From Fibrobacter sp. UWB4 (lineage in GTDB: Bacteria; Fibrobacterota; Fibrobacteria; Fibrobacterales; Fibrobacteraceae), in the NCBI RefSeq assembly GCF_002210345.1, contig NZ_MWQI01000004.1, forward strand, positions 171,876 through 235,875: a DNA stretch of 64,000 nucleotides. Direction: 5' to 3'. Numbering within the stretch: the stretch's first letter is position 1; each line of letters begins with the position of its first letter. A program made the position numbers and the translations under genes. Below the pieces are notes generated by a model. That model made no database searches and was not told the origin of the DNA. It saw nothing but the letters and a program-made list of their open reading frames with translations. Shown piece after piece: positions 16,582 to 24,824 of this stretch.

Positions 16582-18240
16582 ATGAGCGTGGAAAGAGAAT
16601 TGAAAAAAATCCTGGCCTATGCAGGTGTTGCTGCTGGGCTTTCTATGTTTGCGGTGGGGGCGAATGCGGCTCCGAACCCGAACTTCCATATCTACATTGC
16701 TTACGGGCAGTCCAACATGGCGGGTAACGGCGATATCGTACCGTCCGAGGACCAGGCAAATCCGCCCAAGAACTTTATCATGCTTGCTTCGCACAATGCA
16801 AATGCAAGCCAACGTAGCGGCAAGACGAATCAGTCTATCAAGACGGGCGAATGGTACCCGGCAATCCCGCCGATGTTCCATGCGTTCGAAAACCTCTCCC
16901 CGGCAGACTACTTTGGCCGCGCGATGGTGGATTCCTTGCCGGGCGTGACTGTGGGTATCATCCCGGTGGCGATCGGTGCTGTGAGCATCCGCGCCTTCGA
17001 CAAGGATCAGTACGAAGCTTATTTCAGGGGCGATGGCAAGGACATCATGAACTGGGGCTGGCCCAAGGATTACGACAACAACCCTCCGGGACGCATCCTG
17101 GAACTTGCCAAGAAGGCCAAGGAAGTCGGTGTCATCAAGGGCTTCATTTTCCATCAGGGCGAAAGTGACGGCACGGACGCCAACTGGCGCAAGACGGTTT
17201 ACAAGACTTACAAGGACGTGATTGACGCTCTTGGTCTGGACGAAAACGAAGTCCCGTTTGTGGCTGGCGAACTCCTCCAGGAAGGCAATAACTGCTGCGG
17301 AAGCAAGAATGGCGGCATCGCCGAACTCAAGAATAACTTCAAGAAGTTCGGTCTCGCTTCTTCCAAGGGCCTCAAGGGAAACGGCAAGGACCCTTATCAC
17401 TTTGGCCGTGAAGGCGTGATTGAGCTTGGCCGCCGTTATGTCCATGAAATGCTCAAGCTTATCGACAAGACTATCGACCCGGATGCTCCGGCTGTTGACT
17501 TGGTGGATCCAAGCAAGTCTACAGTGTCCGACGAACCGCCTGAGGAATACGGCCCGTACACCGAAGCCATTGCCATTCCGGGCAAGGTGCAGGCTGAAAA
17601 CTACAACAAGGGCGGCGCCGACAAGGCTTATATGGACCTGAGCAAGGGCAACGAGGGCGGCAAGCTTCGTAAAAACGATGTTGACATTTACCAGCCTAAC
17701 ATGGGTATTGTCGTCGGTCACTGCCAAGCGACAGAATGGCTTAAGTACACCGTGAATGTCGCTGCTGATGGCGATTACGAAATTTCTGCCAACGTCGCTG
17801 GCGATAACGGTACAGGCAGCTTAGTCCTTTACATGGATGACAAGCGGATCGGTACGGAAATTGCAAACGAAGGCAAGGGCTTTGACAACTTCACAACGGT
17901 AAGTGGTGGCAAGGCTACGCTCACCAAGGGCGAACATGAACTCAAGCTCGAAATTACCAATGACTGGATTGATATCGACTATGTTGAATTCAAGGAAATA
18001 AGCGCCCAGCCGCCTATCGGACTTAAGAATATCCGCCTTAGCATGACTGAAGCCGAAAGCAACTATAGCGTGTTCGATATGCAGGGCATTAAGCTGAGTT
18101 CGTTTACCGCAAAGGGCATGAACGAAGCAATGAATCTAGTGAGGGAAAACGCAAAGCTCCGCAAGCAGGCAAGGGGCGTGTTCTTTGTCCGCAAGAACGG
18201 AGATAAATCTCTAACGAAAAAGGTGGTGATACATGAATAA
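16582..18240 (+). CDS. Secreted CE6 acetylxylan esterase, CE6-CBM6-tail, second copy
   Basis: The 552-residue paralogue of the preceding esterase has a nearly identical signal peptide and Ser44 in YGQSNM. The FIFHQGESDG block and a DPYHFGREG segment supply the rest of the probable triad. Residues about 300-325 form a linker richer in Asp/Pro/Ser. CBM6 covers about 330-470 and is shorter and more divergent than in the sister (GKVQAENYNKGGADKAYMDL...WLKYTVNV...DWIDIDYVEF). The tail at about 478-552 closely matches the sister (GLKNIRLSMTEAES...GVFFVRKNG). The different CBM6 next to near-identical tails suggests different ligand preference for two copies of the same activity. AAGGGA lies upstream of the ATG. 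The last codons overlap a small membrane ORF. Confidence 0.92.
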   Translation: MSVERELKKILAYAGVAAGLSMFAVGANAAPNPNFHIYIAYGQSNMAGNGDIVPSEDQANPPKNFIMLASHNANASQRSGKTNQSIKTGEWYPAIPPMFHAFENLSPADYFGRAMVDSLPGVTVGIIPVAIGAVSIRAFDKDQYEAYFRGDGKDIMNWGWPKDYDNNPPGRILELAKKAKEVGVIKGFIFHQGESDGTDANWRKTVYKTYKDVIDALGLDENEVPFVAGELLQEGNNCCGSKNGGIAELKNNFKKFGLASSKGLKGNGKDPYHFGREGVIELGRRYVHEMLKLIDKTIDPDAPAVDLVDPSKSTVSDEPPEEYGPYTEAIAIPGKVQAENYNKGGADKAYMDLSKGNEGGKLRKNDVDIYQPNMGIVVGHCQATEWLKYTVNVAADGDYEISANVAGDNGTGSLVLYMDDKRIGTEIANEGKGFDNFTTVSGGKATLTKGEHELKLEITNDWIDIDYVEFKEISAQPPIGLKNIRLSMTEAESNYSVFDMQGIKLSSFTAKGMNEAMNLVRENAKLRKQARGVFFVRKNGDKSLTKKVVIHE

Positions 18241-18316
18241 AAACGAGTTGGCCGTCGTAAAGCAGATTGCTTTTTTCTTTGTCGTTGCTGTAGCGCTTGG
18301 TCTCATGTATGGGTAA
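18233..18316 (+). CDS. 27-residue single-span membrane peptide
   Basis: An ATG at 18233 overlaps the last codons of the CE6 gene (shared ATGAATAA) and runs to TAA at 18316. The peptide has a polar N-terminus (MNKNELAVVKQ) and one hydrophobic segment (IAFFFVVAVALGLMYG), long enough to span a membrane. AGGTGGTGAT just upstream can serve as ribosome-binding site, and overlap would allow translational coupling. A terminator follows 45 bp later, so the frame lies inside the transcript. I know no family for it. It could be a small envelope protein or a chance open frame. Confidence 0.5.
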   Translation: MNKNELAVVKQIAFFFVVAVALGLMYG

Positions 18317-18357
18317 TTTGTAGATTGAATACACGAGAAAATTTAGTGTGACTCCTA

Positions 18358-18390
18358 TTAAGGGTTCCGGCGAATGCCGGGACTCTTTTT
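18358..18390 (+). terminator. Intrinsic terminator after CE6 / small membrane ORF
   Basis: GGGTTCCGGC / GCCGGGACTC around GAAT, then five T; a relative of the terminator at 16417-16448. Confidence 0.85.
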
Positions 18391-18562
18391 GTATAGTATC
18401 AGTATGCTTGGCGCGCATGTCTGCATTCGTCATCGAGAATGCGCGGCACTCTCGTCATTCTCGAACGGAGTGAGTGACAACCTCAAAAGGCAAGAGTCGC
18501 GATCAAATTTGTTTGGGCATGACCGAGCCGAAGAGGTTGGGGCTTTGCCCCATCCATAGAAT
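18391..18562. repeat. Intergenic structured repeat-like segment
   Basis: No gene is visible. CGAGAATG / CATTCTCG (18434-18441 and 18456-18463) form a stem. The words AGAGTCGCG and GCATGACCGAG recur in the intergenic segment at 42800-42915 (AGAGTCGCG, ACATGACCGAG), suggesting a dispersed non-coding repeat family. Confidence 0.4.
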
Positions 18563-18595
18563 AAAAAATCGCTCCGATGGACTCGGAGCGATTTT
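18563..18595 (-). terminator. Terminator of the minus-strand esterase (bidirectional form)
   Basis: TCGCTCCGA / TCGGAGCGA (18569-18577 and 18583-18591) with A-run on one side and T-run on the other. It lies 35-65 bp beyond the stop of the minus-strand gene and could also stop plus-strand transcripts. Confidence 0.85.
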
Positions 18596-18629
18596 GGTGT
18601 ATATAGGATGAATTATGAAATCAAATTCA

Positions 18630-20117
18630 TTACGGCAACGTGAAGGACTTCAGGAACGGCCAACCGATCTTGCCATCGCCCTGTTCGTGACCGCCACCCT
18701 GCTTGGTGCAGAGCACGACCTTTGTGCCGTCCTTGCAGTTGGAGTATTCGTTGCAACCGTTGGAGTTCTTGGACGGAGAGCCTGTGCAGCCGTTCTTTTG
18801 TGCCCAGAACTGGAAGTTGCCTTCGGCACCCAAGAAGTTCAAGCCGTCGTTGAATCCGCTATCGCCACCCTGGTAACGGCAGACGTTGTCGTTTGTACCG
18901 CGGAACATGATGATGGAGATCGGACGGTCAGGATTGCACTGTGCGCTGTTGGTCTTGTTCAAGTCCATACCTGCAGGAGCAACTGCGGCGTACACATCAG
19001 ACATGAAGCATGCCACATGGTTACTCATACCGCCACCCATCGAGAAACCGGTTGCGTAAACGCGCTTCTTGTCGATGCAAACCTTTTCTTCAACGGCCTT
19101 GATCATTTCGCGAGAGAACTTCACGTCGTCATCGTCGGAGCAGCAAGGACCAACGTTCCAACCCGGACCCATCTTTCTGGAGTCAGCAGACTTCGTGCCA
19201 TCGGGGTACAGAGAGATAACGCCTTCGGGGTCTGTCTGAGCCTTGTAGGTCGTGCCATTGAGCTGACCCTGACCGCTACCCATAACCGGATGGTAGTCCA
19301 CAACGAGAGGTACCGGCTTGTCGCCCTTGTAGGCGCTCGGCACGTGCATGATGAACGTACGATTCTTACCATCGACGTTCACGGACATCTTGTGGTCGCC
19401 AGACTGGTAAGTCTTGCCGGCGCAGTTGATGATTACATCGTCAGCCTTGCTGCTAGAAGAGGCAACGGTGCTAGATGATTCCGGCTTTGCAGAAGAGCTG
19501 GAGGCGGCAATCTGGCTGCTGGATGTCGGATTGCTAGAAGCCTTTTCCATCGTAATTTGGACGTTTTCTTCTGTGAAGCTCTTCATCGTGTAGGAGAAGT
19601 TGTTGTAGCCTTCCTTGGCGAACATGATGGTCGGCAGCGGATCGCCTTCCTTGAGGAGTGTTACAGTCTTGCCGAGCTGGTAGGTGCCGCGGTTGCCGTC
19701 TGCGTTGATGCGGAGGAACTTTGCACCCTTGGCCGTTGTCTTGTTCAGATCAAGGCTGACCGAACCGTTGACATTGTGCTGCGTCTTGGAGAAGGCGACC
19801 TTGCCAAGAGCGTCCATGACAGAAACGGTAAGGGTCTGGGCTTTGATGCCCGAAATGGTAATGACGTTGTAGTTGAACTGGACGGAAGCCTTGACGGACT
19901 GCACGACTTGCAAGCCCACTTCGTCGTAGACGAGGCTGAATTTGCCGTCTGCGGCAGAGGTCGTTTCAACATTTGCGTAGTTGAAGGAACTGATTTTTAC
20001 GCCTTCAAGCGGCTGTCCTGCTTTTGTGGACACGGTGCCGTTGATGCTCCAAGCGAAAGACAGAGAGCTGAGTGCTGCTACTGTTCCTGCGAATGCCATG
20101 GATTTGAACATGGTCAT
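18630..20117 (-). CDS. Secreted CE1-like (feruloyl/acetylxylan) esterase with N-terminal regulatory-like domain
   Basis: The 495-residue product has a signal peptide (about 1-22). The N-terminal part (about 23-185) starts as a carboxypeptidase-regulatory-like sandwich (INGTVSTKAGQPLEGVKI) and contains a segment like a sorting tail (VSVMDALGKVAFSKTQ...AKFLRINADG). A Ser-rich linker follows (about 190-225). The catalytic alpha/beta-hydrolase domain (about 230-495) has GFSMGGGMS with the nucleophile Ser, FRGTNDNVC with the likely Asp, and GGGHEQ with the likely His; many Cys suggest disulfides. It belongs with the LpqC/PHB-depolymerase-like esterases that include feruloyl esterases. It is the only minus-strand enzyme of the island, lacks CBM6 and the C-terminal tail, and has no proper 17-bp box. 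AAGGAG lies 5 bases before the ATG at 20117. Confidence 0.88.
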   Translation of the reverse strand: MTMFKSMAFAGTVAALSSLSFAWSINGTVSTKAGQPLEGVKISSFNYANVETTSAADGKFSLVYDEVGLQVVQSVKASVQFNYNVITISGIKAQTLTVSVMDALGKVAFSKTQHNVNGSVSLDLNKTTAKGAKFLRINADGNRGTYQLGKTVTLLKEGDPLPTIMFAKEGYNNFSYTMKSFTEENVQITMEKASSNPTSSSQIAASSSSAKPESSSTVASSSSKADDVIINCAGKTYQSGDHKMSVNVDGKNRTFIMHVPSAYKGDKPVPLVVDYHPVMGSGQGQLNGTTYKAQTDPEGVISLYPDGTKSADSRKMGPGWNVGPCCSDDDDVKFSREMIKAVEEKVCIDKKRVYATGFSMGGGMSNHVACFMSDVYAAVAPAGMDLNKTNSAQCNPDRPISIIMFRGTNDNVCRYQGGDSGFNDGLNFLGAEGNFQFWAQKNGCTGSPSKNSNGCNEYSNCKDGTKVVLCTKQGGGHEQGDGKIGWPFLKSFTLP

Positions 20118-20307
20118 AGCGACTCCTTTTTATAGTTAAACATTCCAAACTCTATTCATCCACCCGGTCCAACCAAATCCCCCATGATATTCGCTAGACC
20201 TATCCAAAATATAGATGGGGGAGGCTTTATTTTGTCAAAATTGTTTTTTGAAAAAAAACAAAGCGTTGTGAAAATTGCGAAAAGGAATTTTTACAAAAGG
20301 GCGCGCT

Positions 20308-20380
20308 ATTGATAAAAAATCCATAAAAAGGGTGCGCAATAGCGGGTAAAAACCATGTAAATGGGGTAGATTAAGATTGT
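20308..20380 (+). promoter_or_regulatory. 17-bp box plus core promoter (site H) for GH43 xylosidase
   Basis: ATTGAT-AAAAA-ATCCAT is at 20308-20324 and the core TAGATTA at 20367-20373. The box ends 92 bp before the ATG. The intergenic region is divergent with the esterase gene. Confidence 0.8.
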
Positions 20381-20415
20381 TAGACTTGTCCAGTTAAGTT
20401 GGAAAAGGAGTGATT

Positions 20416-22752
20416 ATGGGATTGTTTAGTAAAATGGCGAAAGCAGCCGCCGTTGTCGCGGGTTTTGCCGTTGTGAATAGCTTTGCAGTATCGGTCAATA
20501 ACCCGATTATGTATGTCGATAGCCCGGACCCCTCGATTGTTCGCGTTGACGACGCTTACTACATGGTGACGACGACCATGCACTTTGCCCCGGGCGTGCC
20601 CGTTTTCAAGAGCACCGATTTGGCCCAGTGGCGCACGGTGGGCTATGCCTACCAGACTCTCACCAATAATGACAACATGAACTTGAACGGCGGCAAGGAC
20701 GCCTACGGTAAGGGCTCCTGGGCATCAAGCATCCGCTACCATAAGGGATTTTTCTACGTGCTGACCCCGTCTTACACGACGGGCAAAACTCATTTGTACA
20801 AAACTGCCGACGTTGAAAACGGCCCATGGTCCGAAGTGCAGCTCCCGTTCTACCATGACCCTTCTTTGTTCTTTGATGACGATGGCACCGTGTGGGTGTT
20901 CTACGGCAGTGGTGACCAGATTAGCTACGTGCAGTTGAACGATGATGCTAGCGGCGTGAAGGCAGGTGGCCGTAGCGGTAAGCTTGGCGGCGTGAGCGTG
21001 AACCAGGCGACCGGCAAGAGCGGCTATATCGTGCAGCAGGAAGGCTCGCACATGGAAAAGGTAAACGGCGAATACTATCTGTTCACGATTTCTTGGCCGA
21101 ACGGTTCCTGCCGTACCGAAGTGGTTTACCGTTCTAAGAACCTCTTGAGTGGATATACAGGAAGAGTTTTCCTCTCTGATAACGGTGTTGCGCAGGGTGG
21201 CATTTTCGATACTCCCGATGGCAAGTGGTATGCGCTTTTGTTCCGCGATTCTGGCCCGGTTGGCCGTATGTCGCACCTGGTGCCGATGGAATGGAAAGAC
21301 GGTTGGCCGGTTCCGACGAGCGGATCCAAGGCTCCCTCGACGATTGACTTGCCGGAATCTCCGCTCCCGGGCTACGGCATGGTCACGAGTGACGATTTTG
21401 AATCTGGCGAACTTGCTCTCGAATGGCAGTTCAACCATAACCCCGATAACAAAAACTGGAGCTTGTCTGCAAATCCGGGATTTTTCCGCATTACCACGGG
21501 CCGCACGGATAGCCGTGTCGTGAATGCAAAGAACACTTTGACACAGCGTTCCTTTGGCCCTAAGAGTTCTGGCCGTACGCTTGTTGACGGCAAGGGCATG
21601 AAGGATGGAGACATGGCGGGCCTCGTTGCTTTGCAGGATGACAAGGGCTTTGTGGCTCTGGCTAAGGAAAGCGGCAGCTACAAGGTGGTGATGTACACCG
21701 GAAACAAGGACGGCGAAAGCCAGAAGGAAAGCAAGTCGATTTCGGGTTCCAAGGTTTACCTGCGAATTGATTTTGACCTGCCGATTGACCGCGGTACCGC
21801 ATACTTCTATTACAGCACTGATGGCGACACTTGGACAAAGATTGGCAACGATGTCAAGCTCAATTACGACCTCCACATGTTCGTGGGAGTGCGCTGGGGC
21901 CTCTTTAACTTTGCAACCAAGCAGGCCGGCGGCTATGCAGACTTTGACTGGTTCAAGGTCGGTGTAGACGCAAACGATGAGATTTACCTCGATGGCGCCG
22001 GTTCTGAACCTGTACCGCAGACTCCTTTCTGTGCCGCAGGCGAAAACTGCCCTGCCAATGCAATCCCGGGCAAGATTGAAGCAGAAAACTTTGACGTGCC
22101 GGGCAAGGGCAAGGATGGTTCCTCTTACTATGACGGCGATTCCGAAAATCACGGCGATAGTGACTATCGCAAGGGTACTGGCGTAGACCTTTACAAAAAG
22201 GCAACCGGCGTCATTGTGGGCTACAACAGCGAAGGCGACTGGCTCGAATACACCGTGGACGTGAAGGAAGAAGGCGATTACACCATGTTCGCAGCTGTTG
22301 CTGCTGCGGGTTCCACCTCTAGCTTCAAGCTCTCCTTGGATGGCAAGGACATTACCGAAGAACTCTCTGTTCCGGCGGCAAGTTCTGGCGAAGATAATTA
22401 CGATGAATACAATAAGGTGAAAGCCAATGTGAAGCTCCCTGCGGGCGAACATGTGCTCCGCTTTACGGTTGTAGGTTCCTGGCTTGATATCGACTACTTT
22501 ACGTTCGTGAAGGGCGCGAATGCTAAGGATCCAGAAGAGACGATTGGCATCACAAAGGGCGTTCGCTATAATGTGCAGGGAGTGCAGACTTATGGTGTCT
22601 ATGGCTTGAACGGTAAGTTCGTCGGCCGCGTGGATGCTTCCAGCAACTTCGATGTACGTAGCAAGGTGAACAACCTCGTGAAGGAAAGCGGCGTGTACGT
22701 CGTCAAGTCCCTCACCACCGGCACCACCCTCCGCCTCTCCGTAACAAAGTAA
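20416..22752 (+). CDS. Secreted GH43 beta-xylosidase-type enzyme, GH43-sandwich-CBM6-tail
   Basis: The 778-residue product has a signal peptide (about 1-25). GH43 at about 28-310 shows DSPDPSIVR with the base Asp, YHDPSLFFDDDGT, and QEGSHMEKVNGEYYLF with the acid Glu. Residues about 325-525 form the concanavalin-like sandwich found behind beta-xylosidase-type GH43 domains (DDFESGELALEWQFNH...GYADFDWFKVG). CBM6 lies at about 545-700 (GKIEAENFDVPG...WLEYTVDV...SWLDIDYFTF) and the tail at about 708-778 (YGVYGLNGKFVGRV...GVYVVKSL). This differs from the four other GH43 genes here and suggests release of xylose or arabinose from oligosaccharide ends. The start is ATG 20416 with AAGGAG (20405-20410) upstream. 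CFC AAGENC-like Cys pair precedes CBM6 (PFCAAGENCPAN). Confidence 0.9.
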   Translation: MGLFSKMAKAAAVVAGFAVVNSFAVSVNNPIMYVDSPDPSIVRVDDAYYMVTTTMHFAPGVPVFKSTDLAQWRTVGYAYQTLTNNDNMNLNGGKDAYGKGSWASSIRYHKGFFYVLTPSYTTGKTHLYKTADVENGPWSEVQLPFYHDPSLFFDDDGTVWVFYGSGDQISYVQLNDDASGVKAGGRSGKLGGVSVNQATGKSGYIVQQEGSHMEKVNGEYYLFTISWPNGSCRTEVVYRSKNLLSGYTGRVFLSDNGVAQGGIFDTPDGKWYALLFRDSGPVGRMSHLVPMEWKDGWPVPTSGSKAPSTIDLPESPLPGYGMVTSDDFESGELALEWQFNHNPDNKNWSLSANPGFFRITTGRTDSRVVNAKNTLTQRSFGPKSSGRTLVDGKGMKDGDMAGLVALQDDKGFVALAKESGSYKVVMYTGNKDGESQKESKSISGSKVYLRIDFDLPIDRGTAYFYYSTDGDTWTKIGNDVKLNYDLHMFVGVRWGLFNFATKQAGGYADFDWFKVGVDANDEIYLDGAGSEPVPQTPFCAAGENCPANAIPGKIEAENFDVPGKGKDGSSYYDGDSENHGDSDYRKGTGVDLYKKATGVIVGYNSEGDWLEYTVDVKEEGDYTMFAAVAAAGSTSSFKLSLDGKDITEELSVPAASSGEDNYDEYNKVKANVKLPAGEHVLRFTVVGSWLDIDYFTFVKGANAKDPEETIGITKGVRYNVQGVQTYGVYGLNGKFVGRVDASSNFDVRSKVNNLVKESGVYVVKSLTTGTTLRLSVTK

Positions 22753-22779
22753 TCCTCACAGTTTATTCATAGTTCCTCC

Positions 22780-22949
22780 AACACCCCCAAGGCTAGAAAG
22801 CGGATGCCAGAAGCGCAGCTTATGTGCATCCATTTTCTAGCCGTTTTTTGTGTTCTGTAAACACCCCCGAGACCAGGAAGCGGATGTCGGAAGCGAAGCT
22901 TACGGACATCCATTTCCTGGTCGTTTTGGTTGTTCTGCAAACACCCCTA
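22780..22949. repeat. Tandem 80-bp hairpin repeats with compensatory changes
   Basis: Two full units (22780-22859 and 22860-22939) and the first bases of a third (AACACCCC at 22940) repeat with an 80-bp period. Unit 1 pairs GGCTAGAAA with TTTCTAGCC, GGATGC with GCATCC and AAGC with GCTT. Unit 2 pairs GACCAGGAA with TTCCTGGTC, GGATGTC with GACATCC and AAGC with GCTT. Several stem bases differ between units on both sides, so pairing is kept. Unit 1 ends in a T-run and could act as terminator for the upstream gene. Confidence 0.75.
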
Positions 22950-22986
22950 TTACACATTTCCAGAACAACCAAGAGGCCGCCCCTCC

Positions 22987-23058
22987 CTTGACAAATCGCA
23001 ATGAAAAATAACGCCTTGCGCTGACACTCTCCCCCTCTCGAATATATCTTATAGTCAG
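22987..23058 (+). promoter_or_regulatory. Degenerate 17-bp box plus core promoter (site I) for CE1
   Basis: CTTGAC-AAATC-GCAAT (22987-23002) is one base shorter, with a weak right half. The core TATCTTA is at 23045-23051 in register. The box ends 91 bp before the ATG. Confidence 0.5.
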
Positions 23059-23092
23059 ATAATTGGGCCTTGTGTCCCAAGGAGTAAGAGGT

Positions 23093-24589
23093 ATGTTTGG
23101 TAAAATTTTTAAGAAGGCGCATTGCGTCCTTTCTCTTGCCGTATTGGCGAGTCTCACTACATTTTCATTTGCAGACAACATTAATGTGAACGGCACGAAC
23201 CGTACCATGAATGTGTATGCCCCGAAGAACATCGAAAAGGGCCGTCCGCTCATTATCCAAATGCACGGCATGAATCAGGATGCTCCGTATCAGCAGAATG
23301 CCGCCAAGTGGGAGCCGATTGCCGATACCGCACGTTTTGTGGTCGTGTTCCCGAACGGTCAGAACAAGGCTTGGGACATCTCTGGCGACAAGGACCTGAA
23401 TTTTATCAAGGCCATCATTAACGAAATGTACAACAAGTACGGCATTGACAAGAATCGCGTTTACGTTTCGGGATTCTCGATGGGCGGCATGATGAGCTAC
23501 CATGTGGCAAACAAGATGGGCGACCAGATTGCGGCCATTGCTCCGGTTTCTGGTGGCGGTGGCGTGAACTCGCCCAAGCGCGCGATGCCGATTATGCATA
23601 CCCACGGCACGAGTGATGACGTGGTGAATTACAACAGCACCGTGAATACCCTCAAGGGCTGGGTCTCTGCGCAGAAGTGCTCTTCGAGTTCCAAGGTCAC
23701 AAAGCCGTATCCGACAAACAAGTCGGGCTCTGCCGCCTCTCTCGAAGTCTGGAGCGGCTGCAAGGATAACGTCGAAGTCCGTTTGCTCACGATTGCTGGC
23801 AAGGGCCATTGGTATTCCATGGATGAGGCTGTCAGTGTCAATACGAGCGTCGAAATCTGGAACTTCGTGAAGAATTATTCCTTGGACGGTTCCACGCTTG
23901 CGCCGCCGATTGAGGTCCCGACTGACCGCGACAGCATTTTCAACGGTGGCTTTGATTCGACTGATGTCGCTTGGACTTTGCAGACTCACGGTAGCGCTGC
24001 TGCAACAGGCGATGTGAAAAATGGCAAGTATCAGCTTGACATTTCTGCCATCGGCACGGAAAATTACCAGGTGCAGGTGATTCAGCATGACTTGCATCTC
24101 GAAAAAGGCCAATGGTACGAAGTGAGCTTTGATGCTAGTGCCGGCGCCTCCCGTACGCTCGAAGTGAATGTGGAACAGCACACGGATCCGTGGGCAAGCT
24201 ACCTCACCGAAAAGAAAAATTTTGAAATCGGCACGGAATCCAAGAAGTATTCCTTCCAGTTCCAGATGACCGCCGCCACCGACAAGGATTCCCGCTTGAG
24301 CTTCAATGCGGGCGCCTCGACAGGCACGCTCATGCTTGATAATGTCACGCTCAAGAAAATTGCGGAACCCGATCCGGGAACAATTGCGCTGGCTCCGTCT
24401 CTCCGTCTCAAAACGACCGCTGGAGTGTACAATGTTTATAGCCTTGCGGGCAAGCGCCTCGGTTTTGTTGAAATCATTGAAAACGATGTGCCGAACATGC
24501 AAAAAACGATGAAAAACGCAGGCTTTGGCAAGGGCGTCTACATCTTGCGCAGCAAAACACGCTCGTTCATGATGCCGGTGGATCGGTAA
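23093..24589 (+). CDS. Secreted CE1-like esterase, CE1-CBM4/9-tail
   Basis: The 498-residue product has a signal peptide (about 1-27, ending SFA). The esterase domain (about 28-275) has MHGMNQDAPYQQ at its oxyanion region, GFSMGGMMS with the nucleophile Ser, MHTHGTSDDVV with the likely Asp, and GKGHWYSMD with the likely His. Residues about 285-430 match a CBM4/9-type sandwich (IFNGGFDSTDVAWTL...LMLDNVTLKKI) rather than CBM6. The tail at about 437-498 carries YNVYSLAGKRLGFV...GVYILRSK. Likely a feruloyl or acetylxylan esterase that detaches lignin-linking or acetyl groups from xylan. It is a second CE1-type enzyme beside the minus-strand one but with different accessory domains. The start is ATG 23093, with AAGGAG (23079-23084) 8 bases upstream. 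Confidence 0.9.
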   Translation: MFGKIFKKAHCVLSLAVLASLTTFSFADNINVNGTNRTMNVYAPKNIEKGRPLIIQMHGMNQDAPYQQNAAKWEPIADTARFVVVFPNGQNKAWDISGDKDLNFIKAIINEMYNKYGIDKNRVYVSGFSMGGMMSYHVANKMGDQIAAIAPVSGGGGVNSPKRAMPIMHTHGTSDDVVNYNSTVNTLKGWVSAQKCSSSSKVTKPYPTNKSGSAASLEVWSGCKDNVEVRLLTIAGKGHWYSMDEAVSVNTSVEIWNFVKNYSLDGSTLAPPIEVPTDRDSIFNGGFDSTDVAWTLQTHGSAAATGDVKNGKYQLDISAIGTENYQVQVIQHDLHLEKGQWYEVSFDASAGASRTLEVNVEQHTDPWASYLTEKKNFEIGTESKKYSFQFQMTAATDKDSRLSFNAGASTGTLMLDNVTLKKIAEPDPGTIALAPSLRLKTTAGVYNVYSLAGKRLGFVEIIENDVPNMQKTMKNAGFGKGVYILRSKTRSFMMPVDR

Positions 24590-24617
24590 AAGGCTAAAAA
24601 GTTTCGTTCTCTCTCCA

Positions 24618-24650
24618 AGAGCAGTCCCCTTCGGGGGGCGCTCTTTTTTT
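24618..24650 (+). terminator. Intrinsic terminator after CE1
   Basis: AGAGCAGTCCCC / GGGGGCGCTCT around a TTCG tetraloop, then T-run. Confidence 0.85.
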
Positions 24651-24719
24651 ACATCTCTCAATAACTAACCACTAAAAACCAATGACTCTTGACTAATAAA
24701 TAATAACTAATTATCCATC

Positions 24720-24792
24720 GTGGATAATATGTCAAGGGAATCGTTTACGTACGTTGATTTTTTAGGCTTTTTAGGGGGTATTTTTAGTTTGG
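24720..24792 (+). promoter_or_regulatory. 17-bp box plus core promoter (site J) for GH27
   Basis: GTGGAT-AATAT-GTCAAG is at 24720-24736 and the core TATTTTT at 24779-24785. The box ends 89 bp before the ATG. Confidence 0.7.
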
Positions 24793-24824
24793 GGATGATT
24801 AATACTTAGGATACAGGAGTGCTT

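Noticed and set aside
18615..19478. Plus-strand open frame of 287 codons within the minus-strand esterase
   Set aside because: It is the antisense of a gene with signal peptide, Ser-rich linker and a full esterase motif set.
22780..22949. CRISPR array
   Set aside because: The repeat unit is 80 bp of near-continuous similarity with inner stems, only two copies and no unique spacers; no cas genes are present in the window.
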